A program made the position numbers and the translations under genes. Shown here piece after piece: positions 59,101 to 64,000 of a DNA stretch of 64,000 bases (position 1 is its first letter; every line of letters begins with the position of its first letter). This DNA is from Cryptomeria japonica (lineage: Eukaryota; Streptophyta; Pinopsida; Cupressales; Cupressaceae): contig NC_081413.1 of the NCBI RefSeq assembly GCF_030272615.1, positions 560,521,445 to 560,585,444 on the forward strand. The letters run 5' to 3'. Below the pieces are notes generated by a model. That model saw nothing but the letters and a program-made list of their open reading frames with translations. It did no database searches and had not been told where the DNA came from.

Positions 59101-59558
59101 GTAGGTAAACTAGCAATAGAAGTGGTCAAAGGAATAGAATGATTGACTTGTGTAGGAGGTTGTGTATAACCCAAAGATTCAGCACAACTCTTCATAGGCA
59201 TCACATTCGAATTCACAATGTGTGAAATACCACGCAAAACATCAATTCCATTCTTATCACTTTGAAGCATGCGTTTTAGACCCTCAATTAAAGGAAGAGC
59301 TTGACTATCGGGATACTCATGAGACATCCATTGGTGAAAATCGTCAAATTGGTTATCCAATTTGGACAGTTGTTCAACAGAAACTTCATGGAGAGCTTCT
59401 TCATCATTAGGAGGATTAGAGGAATTACCCATGTCCTCGTTAAAAAGACTACTCAAATTAGGTTCCATCTCCTCAGTAGTTAAACCTTGGAAAGACTTAA
59501 TTCTACAGCTTCGTCTAACGGGAATAGTGTAAGTAGGGCTTATTGTTGTAAGACTCAT
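56106..59558 (-). pseudogene. Gag-protease polyprotein of the TR-GAG element (two in-frame stops)
   Basis: A single 1151-codon frame from MSLTTISPTYTIPVRRSCRI to VDDMLD, broken only by TGA (58637-58635) and TAG (58178-58176). The N-terminus is Ser/Pro-rich, followed by a short heptad-like stretch (INNLAQTVSSLQQQIASMN). The Retrotrans_gag domain lies at about 58600-58180: HLELYNGKGDPLTHVKTFQ, LRDKALQWYCSLPSYSITSF, KVTDFISRYKHLYAQISFP. A knuckle follows (CHFHRQPGHDTEKC). The retropepsin-like part reads GVLIDPSCMVNVITEEFLF, NFAIIPSSEQFRVKLGYPWL, IHKCLKFPHNGE. The D-S/T-G active site is D-P-S here, so catalysis is doubtful. The tail is Pro-rich, basic (RRNRFARERRRKRRLRAQAA), then acidic. Both stops fit C-to-T changes (CGA, CAG or CAA). 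It could instead be expressed by readthrough; a pseudogene is more likely. Confidence 0.8.
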
Positions 59559-59660
59559 GCACTAGAGAGAGAGAGAAGATTTTGATTTTAGAGGTAGCAA
59601 TTTTCAGTAAAACCAGCCAATCTTCCAGATTTAAGCTGTTAAATGCAATCACAACAGTCT

Positions 59661-59740
59661 CCCGAAATTTCAGAAAAAATGTTCAGGACCGTGGCGCTCG
59701 GAGTGCAACACGGTCCTTGCAACTTTTTTCGAAATTTGCA
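59661..59740 (-). promoter_or_regulatory. Leader nested-hairpin module 1
   Basis: Outer arms gaaatttcagaaaaaa / ttttttcgaaatttg and inner perfect 8-bp arms ggaccgtg (59686-59693) / cacggtcc (59709-59716), enclosing a gctcggagtgcaa loop. It lies about 100 bp upstream of the gag start in the leader. It could be a packaging or dimerisation element, or a translation-control structure; the function is inferred from place and duplication only. Confidence 0.5.
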
Positions 59741-60283
59741 GGGATGAAAGGTATGATGATTTTAGAGCTAATCTAAAAAAATTGAGGGATTTCACGATCT
59801 GTAGATAGGCCAAATTAAAGTTGCAAATTCAAAATTGAACCCTATCAAGATTGTCGAAAAATGCAAAATTTTGAATTTTGAAAAAGAGAGGGAAACTGAA
59901 ATTTTGAATTTTATGATTTTAGAAGGAATGTCAAGAGCAATGCAAATTTTGAAATTTAAAAATTGATTCAATTTCACGCAAAATTCAATTTTGAAAGCGG
60001 AAATCAAAGTTGTTGTAATTAGGCACTTAATTTCATAAGTCACAAAATGCAAATATTTGAATAAAGCACTGAAATTTCGAATGAATGCAAATACAATTTT
60101 CAGATCTAAGACAGTAGGAACACAATTTTGACACAAAATTTCAGTTTCGATAATTTTTGAATGATTAGGAGCCTTAGACCAAGCAATCACAAGACCAACT
60201 TTGACTGTAATTTTGAAAGTGTTATAATTGACAAAATCAGCCAAAATTCTGGATTTTAGCAGGAAAATACAGCAAGATCTCGC

Positions 60284-60366
60284 TCCCGAAATTTTGGAAA
60301 AAATGTCGGGGACGATGGCGCTCGGAGTGCAACACGGTCCTCGCAACTTTTTTCCAAATTTTTAGG
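60284..60366 (-). promoter_or_regulatory. Leader nested-hairpin module 2
   Basis: Same module as 59661-59740, about 620 bp away. Perfect 11-bp outer arms tttggaaaaaa (60293-60303) and ttttttccaaa (60348-60358); the inner arms are imperfect (ggacgatg / cacggtcc). Conserved core gatggcgctcggagtgcaa. Duplicated within one leader while the sequence between is unrelated. Confidence 0.5.
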
Positions 60367-60712
60367 GATGAAAGATATTGTGATTTTATTGCGGAATCCA
60401 AAGTTACAGCTGATTTGGAGATGTTTTGATCGGTCAAATTGTCGGACAAAGGTTGAATCAAGAGGGTTTCAAAAATTAGGGTTTTGACACTTAACCACTT
60501 AATTTTCAGAATTAAAGCACAAATATGAATTGATAATTTGTAATAGAAGGACAGATCTGAAACAAGCATTAACATTTAGACATTTCGCAAGTTTAATTAT
60601 TAAAAAGAAATTTTAGGGTTTTAATGCAATCACCTCTAAAACTTTGCAAAAGATCAAACATGGAAATGTAATCAATTTTTTCAGATCTAAGCATGAAAAA
60701 TCAGAAAGGATG

Positions 60713-60730
60713 TTCACGTCGGGTTCACCA
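60713..60730 (-). promoter_or_regulatory. Primer binding site of the TR-GAG element
   Basis: Minus strand TGGTGAACCCGACGTGAA, 3 bp inside the 5' LTR. It starts TGG as expected for pairing with a tRNA CCA end; the cognate tRNA is not identified. A near-identical site is at 51560-51577. Confidence 0.75.
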
Positions 60731-60733
60731 AAA

Positions 60734-61950
60734 TGTAAAGTGGAAAATCGCGGTCGAACCCTAGTTGGTCTCCCCTCTTCTAACTCTGAGGAGAGAGAAG
60801 GGAGGTTCGCTAGGATTCGATGGGTTTTCACTTAGGGGGAAGACTTTACATTCAAAAGAGGGGTTGAAACTCATAAGATTCAATCCCACACGATGTAAGA
60901 TTGGATGCTAAATGAATTTCAAGGGTTAGGAACGCAAGGCTACCCTCTTTTGTAAAGAATGTTGATTAAGGAAATTAAGCTAAGAATGCATAGAAAGTCA
61001 TAAAGATTCGCTTATAAACTGAGTTCGGGTTATAGGATGAAGCTGCGGACCTGGAATTAGCAGTAAAATGTCGATACGGCGCTGTCCTGCAAATTTGGGC
61101 AAAAGTTCTCGGGACGATGGCGCCCGGTGCCACGGTCCTCCGAAAAATCCGCGAAACGAAGGGGGATCGGTTCGTCTCTGCACAAGGATTCCAGATCTTC
61201 AATCTCAGCCGCGTACCTGCAACCTACACACAGAAAAGCGAAGATGATGGGGGGTTAGGGATTAGGGGTTTGCCTTTAGGTCAAACCCCGGTTTTGGAAT
61301 TAACCAAGAAATGAGCAAGAGCTGTAAATGTAAATGACTGTAATGTAAAACAAGTACTAATACCTTGTTCTAAGGATGTTTGTATCCTTATGTGTGAAGG
61401 TTTAGATGTTGTATGTTGTAGTATGTAGCATGTAATAAGTGATCTCCTCTTCAATGGTTGAATCCTTGACTTGAATGCAACACATAGCCTTGAATGGAGA
61501 CTTGAAATGATCAATTGCTTGAATGCTTGAATGCTTGAGTATAGTTTCCACGCCTTTTCCATAATATCGAATGAAAAAGGAAAATGTCATTTATATACTT
61601 GTCAATTAGGGCTGATAGACTGATTTTCCCGACCTTAGGCCGACCAGGGAAGTATATTTCCAAATTGCAATCAAAAAGACCCGATATCACTTAGGAAACC
61701 GGGCCCAAAATAGGACCCAGGGACCAGGGCGCTGGGCGCCCTGGTCCTGAGGGACCAGGGCGCTGGGCGCTCTGGTCCCACCTCCGGGACAGCGGGGTGC
61801 AAAGGAGGTTCAAGCCAGGGTGCATGAAAAATGTAGTTTTCAGTGTCGTGAGCAAGTTTTGGGGTCTCCATTCAGGTTGCGTGTTGCATCGCCATCGTGA
61901 AGACCGAAATGCAGTCGAAATTGCAAGTGTCGCAATTTTAGGACGCTACA
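60734..61950 (-). repeat. 5' LTR of the TR-GAG element
   Basis: 1217 bp; longer than the other LTR because a GC-rich hairpin is tandemly duplicated at 61721-61778. Hairpin 1 has perfect 12-bp arms ggaccagggcgc / gcgccctggtcc around tgg; hairpin 2 has one mismatch. Otherwise the two LTRs differ by only about 20 bases by eye. Confidence 0.9.
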
Positions 61951-61955
61951 GCAGC
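61951..61955. repeat. Target site duplication GCAGC (right)
   Basis: Second copy of the 5-bp duplication at 54172-54176. Confidence 0.9.
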
Positions 61956-62267
61956 TAAGAAAGGAATTGTAATAACCATCTTGTCAATTACATTATGCAA
62001 AATGTATATTAATATAGAGAACCATCGCATTAGCAATGAAGGAAACAAATTCATAACAACTACTCCATGCTAAAATTATGGTGGAAATAAAGGAAACCAC
62101 TGGCGGGGAAAGAGGCAGAGTAATCAAGCCTAAAACCATGTTCGTATTAGTTAGCTTATGCAAGGCAGAGCAGACTGCGCCCTTGACTATCATGTAACAT
62201 GAGTTCTTCATGGATTACAGTAGCAAACAAAGTGTTATATGGTCAAACAAGAAAATTTGCGCTAACA
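61956..62267 (-). repeat. Copia 3' LTR, right part
   Basis: Continues the LTR begun at 54074 after the nested element. The minus strand starts TGTTAGCGCAAATTTTC at 62267. The related LTR at 63270-63605 shares cactggcgg/actgctgg-type and gttagcttat phrases but is diverged. Confidence 0.75.
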
Positions 62268-62281
62268 CCCCCCCTTAAGTC
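62268..62281 (-). promoter_or_regulatory. Copia polypurine tract
   Basis: Minus strand ACTTAAGGGGGGG abuts the 3' LTR start. The same tract stands outside the other LTR at 63606-63618. Confidence 0.7.
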
Positions 62282-63250
62282 TAACTAAGGAGACAAGCCT
62301 AATGAAAGGAAAGAGGAAAGAAGAAAAACCTAGAGGGAACAAAAACCCCCCTCAAAATAAACACTAACTCTGCATGACATGTAATAATCAACAATGTCTT
62401 GCAACCAAAAAAGGTCTTGCAGAAAGTGGCTATTTGTGCCTTCACAAAGAAGAGAAAGAATTTTAATACAGAATGCACCAAAATGAATGTTGTAGTAGGT
62501 TCCCCTACAACAAATGATGCCTCTTCCTTACTGCTGAATTCCCACTCAAGTGAAATGTATGAAGGAATCAAAATGAAAGGTTCTGAAAAATACTCAAGTT
62601 TCTCCAATCTGATGCTGAATTGTGACTTTGCCATACAAGATTATAAAATAGTGATCACTGAAGTGTGAGATTTGTTTGGATATGAATCAGGATGAGTCAG
62701 GATAGTAGAATGGAGTGGTTGAGAGAAAACAAGAGAATCCAAACCAAAAGAAGATGCAACTTGATGTGAGCCGACATCAGAGAGAAGACACGTGTCCTCA
62801 AAATTCTCATCATGATCAGAGAGAGATTCAACAAACAAATGATAAATGTCTGATAGGATGATATCTTGCTCATCAAGAGAATACGAATGAACCTACTGAA
62901 AAGAATCTAAAGTATCATTCGAAGAAGCCAAGATCTCTATTAAACTCGTAGGTTAAGGTGAAGGTACATCAACTATTTTTTTAGGTGGAGAAGAAGCAGC
63001 TTGTGATTCTGATGCATTCCCCAAAAAGAGTAGTAAGGCATTATGTGAGAAATAAGGACACTATTCATGCCCATGTTGATTTCTCCCATAATACCTACAT
63101 CTACAATCCTTATACATATACATCATTCACTCCTTAAAAATATCTCCAAAAAGATACAAAAACAAAACCTTCAATACAATGGTTATTCCAATTTAAAACA
63201 ACTCTATCTTCAGTGCCTACAAATAAAAGTGTTTATCTTTTTCTTCTTAG

Positions 63251-63269
63251 CATCCTTGCTTTGATACCA
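63251..63269 (-). promoter_or_regulatory. Copia primer binding site
   Basis: Minus strand TGGTATCAAAGCAAGGATG directly after the LTR end TCTACA; close to the initiator-Met tRNA complement. Confidence 0.8.
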
Positions 63270-63605
63270 TGTAGAATTTTCTGTATAGCAGAATACAGAC
63301 CTAGCTAGGAAGTAAGAAAAAAAACTTCTAGAAAATAGAGAAGAAAAGCAAAGCTGCAAGAATGAAATTATATTAATTCATTGTGTCTTTACATTATGTG
63401 GAATGCATGATTTATACAAAGTCAACCACCACTTTCAAGGAAGAAAATATGGAGGAAACAAAGACAACTGCTGGTAGTGGAAGAGACAAAGGTCATAGTT
63501 AATCTCGTAGTTGTCTATTTGTTAGCTTATATGCAAAAATATGCAACCTTTTTGCATCGTGCTCTCACCGTAAATCACAGAGCAAACAAAAGTTATGCAC
63601 TAACA
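63270..63605 (-). repeat. Copia LTR (336 bp), shared between two internal regions
   Basis: Minus strand starts TGTTAGTGCATAACTTTTG and ends TTTCTACA. A PBS lies on its inner side and a polypurine tract on its outer side, so it acts as the 5' LTR of one unit and the 3' LTR of the next. Confidence 0.75.
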
Positions 63606-64000
63606 CCCCCCCTTAAATCTAACTAAGGAGAGATAGGAGAGATATGTATCTTGGCAACAAAGCTTGATCAGGAACCCAATTGAGAAAAACTCCTAAGCAT
63701 TATTCAAACTATAGAAGAAAGCTACAAACTACAAATGAATCCACACTGCAACAGGATTGTATCAGAATCATAGAAACCACTGTATGAGTACCTCTGAGAT
63801 GGTTTGAAAATGCAGTTGTACATATTCTGTATTGCTCAAATGGATGAATAGATAGGTACACGGTCTCTGAATACAAAAGCTGACCATCTGAAGATAGGAA
63901 GATATGAATCTACAGAAATGTGCTTCAAGCCGAAGAATCGCAAAGATGACCTCCACTTGGGATGATGCCATTGTATATCCATTTCTCAATAATGTCCCAC
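63606..64000 (-). mobile_element. Internal region of a second Copia unit (runs off the window)
   Basis: Begins with the polypurine tract (ccccccctta on the plus strand) and the same following phrase aatctaactaaggag as the first unit, then diverges. A 73-residue minus frame (63989-63768, MRNGYTMASSQVEVIFAILR) is unrecognised. Continues beyond base 64000. Confidence 0.5.

Larger units (their letters stand above)
54177..61950 (-). mobile_element. Young Gypsy-type TR-GAG retrotransposon (no pol)
   Basis: 7774 bp with LTRs of 1186 bp (54177-55362) and 1217 bp (60734-61950), TG...CA ends and a perfect GCAGC target duplication. I count only about 20 base differences between the LTRs, so the insertion is recent. 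On the minus strand the order is 5' LTR, PBS, long leader with hairpin modules, gag-protease frame (59558-56106), noncoding 55378-56105, polypurine tract, 3' LTR. No RT, RNase H or integrase motif was found in any frame, so it must use enzymes from another element. Gag and knuckle type resemble the Ogre/Tat/Athila group (inference). Confidence 0.88.
62268..63269 (-). mobile_element. Internal region of the short Copia-type element
   Basis: Only 1002 bp. Readings include a degenerate knuckle (CRCRYYGRNQHGHE near 63100), then LFVESLSDHDENFEDTC (62838-62641) and a hydrophobic frame at 62634-62299. No protease, integrase or RT motif. Either a non-autonomous derivative or a heavily deleted Copia. 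Confidence 0.5.
54074..63605 (-). mobile_element. Copia-type short retroelement, split by a nested Gypsy insertion
   Basis: Minus-oriented. The 3' LTR is 54074-54176 plus 61956-62267 (about 415 bp without the nested element), the internal region is 62268-63269, and the 5' LTR is 63270-63605. The PBS TGGTATCAAAGCAAGG sits directly inside the 5' LTR and a G7 polypurine tract abuts the 3' LTR. Only 1002 bp lie between the LTRs, so the copy is non-autonomous or deleted. Its insertion interrupted F-box copy 5. Confidence 0.75.

Noticed and set aside
59792-60575. ORFs of 184 and 112 residues in the TR-GAG leader
   Set aside because: They cover the duplicated hairpin modules and low-complexity F/K/I-rich sequence; no gag motif, and the real gag starts at 59558.
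1-64000. tRNA, rRNA or snoRNA genes
   Set aside because: No A/B-box pair with a cloverleaf, or rRNA core motif, was found by eye; only tRNA-complementary primer sites of LTR elements are present.

Overview
This window looks like nuclear DNA of a land plant with a large, repeat-rich genome. A gymnosperm, perhaps a conifer, is my best guess, but nothing here fixes the species. The evidence is AT-rich sequence, very low gene density, many old and broken Copia, Gypsy and LINE copies, LTRs of about 1.1-1.6 kb, and a plant-type F-box/LRR/FBD gene family. I found no prokaryotic or organellar operon structure and no recognisable tRNA or rRNA gene.

The only host genes I can support are a dispersed cluster of F-box/LRR/FBD copies, all on the minus strand. 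They are an exon-2 scrap at 1937-2135, copy 1 at 3337-4714, copy 2 at 21439-22765, copy 3 at 42384-43693, an exon-2 fragment (copy 4) at 47480-47744, and a 3'-half fragment (copy 5) at 53460-54073. Copy 2 is closest to intact: F-box, LRR region, one 154-bp intron and part of the FBD domain, but with a 1-base deletion in exon 2. The other copies carry different stops, indels or lost splice and TATA signals. Their flanks are duplicated too (2525-3972 with 52492-54073; 19200-21610 with 44975-47744; 21298-23330 with 42315-44252), so the window records repeated segmental duplication and decay.

The rest is mobile DNA. 1-15 kb: three minus-strand LINE remnants (1-1180, 5898-7000, 14400-15320) and a degenerate Copia element with LTRs and PBS (9510-13728). 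18.8-20 kb: a roughly 330-bp tandem repeat. 23.6-25.2 kb: a 1.57-kb non-LTR insertion with a 13-bp target duplication and no reverse transcriptase. 25.2-29.5 kb: a minus-strand Copia-like element with LTR, gag/zinc knuckles and a long unidentified ORF. 29.5-35 kb: two relatives of a coiled-coil, ORF1-like element with LINE-type tails, flanking a roughly 234-bp satellite (32285-34065). 35-42 kb: Gypsy gag plus LTR, a plus-strand Copia-type LTR end, and an old Gypsy LTR with internal remnant. 44.26-44.96 kb: a small element with perfect 36-bp terminal inverted repeats carrying retroelement-derived cargo. 49.9-52.5 kb: another Gypsy LTR, PBS and gag start.

54-64 kb is a clear nested insertion. 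A short Copia element (54074-63605) broke F-box copy 5. A young Gypsy-type element of 7774 bp (54177-61950, target duplication GCAGC) then landed in one Copia LTR. This Gypsy element has a gag-protease reading frame broken only by two in-frame stops and has no visible RT, RNase H or integrase, so it fits the non-autonomous TR-GAG type. Its leader holds two copies of a nested-hairpin module. Together with the inverted-repeat element and the unidentified retroelement ORF, it is the most interesting material here.
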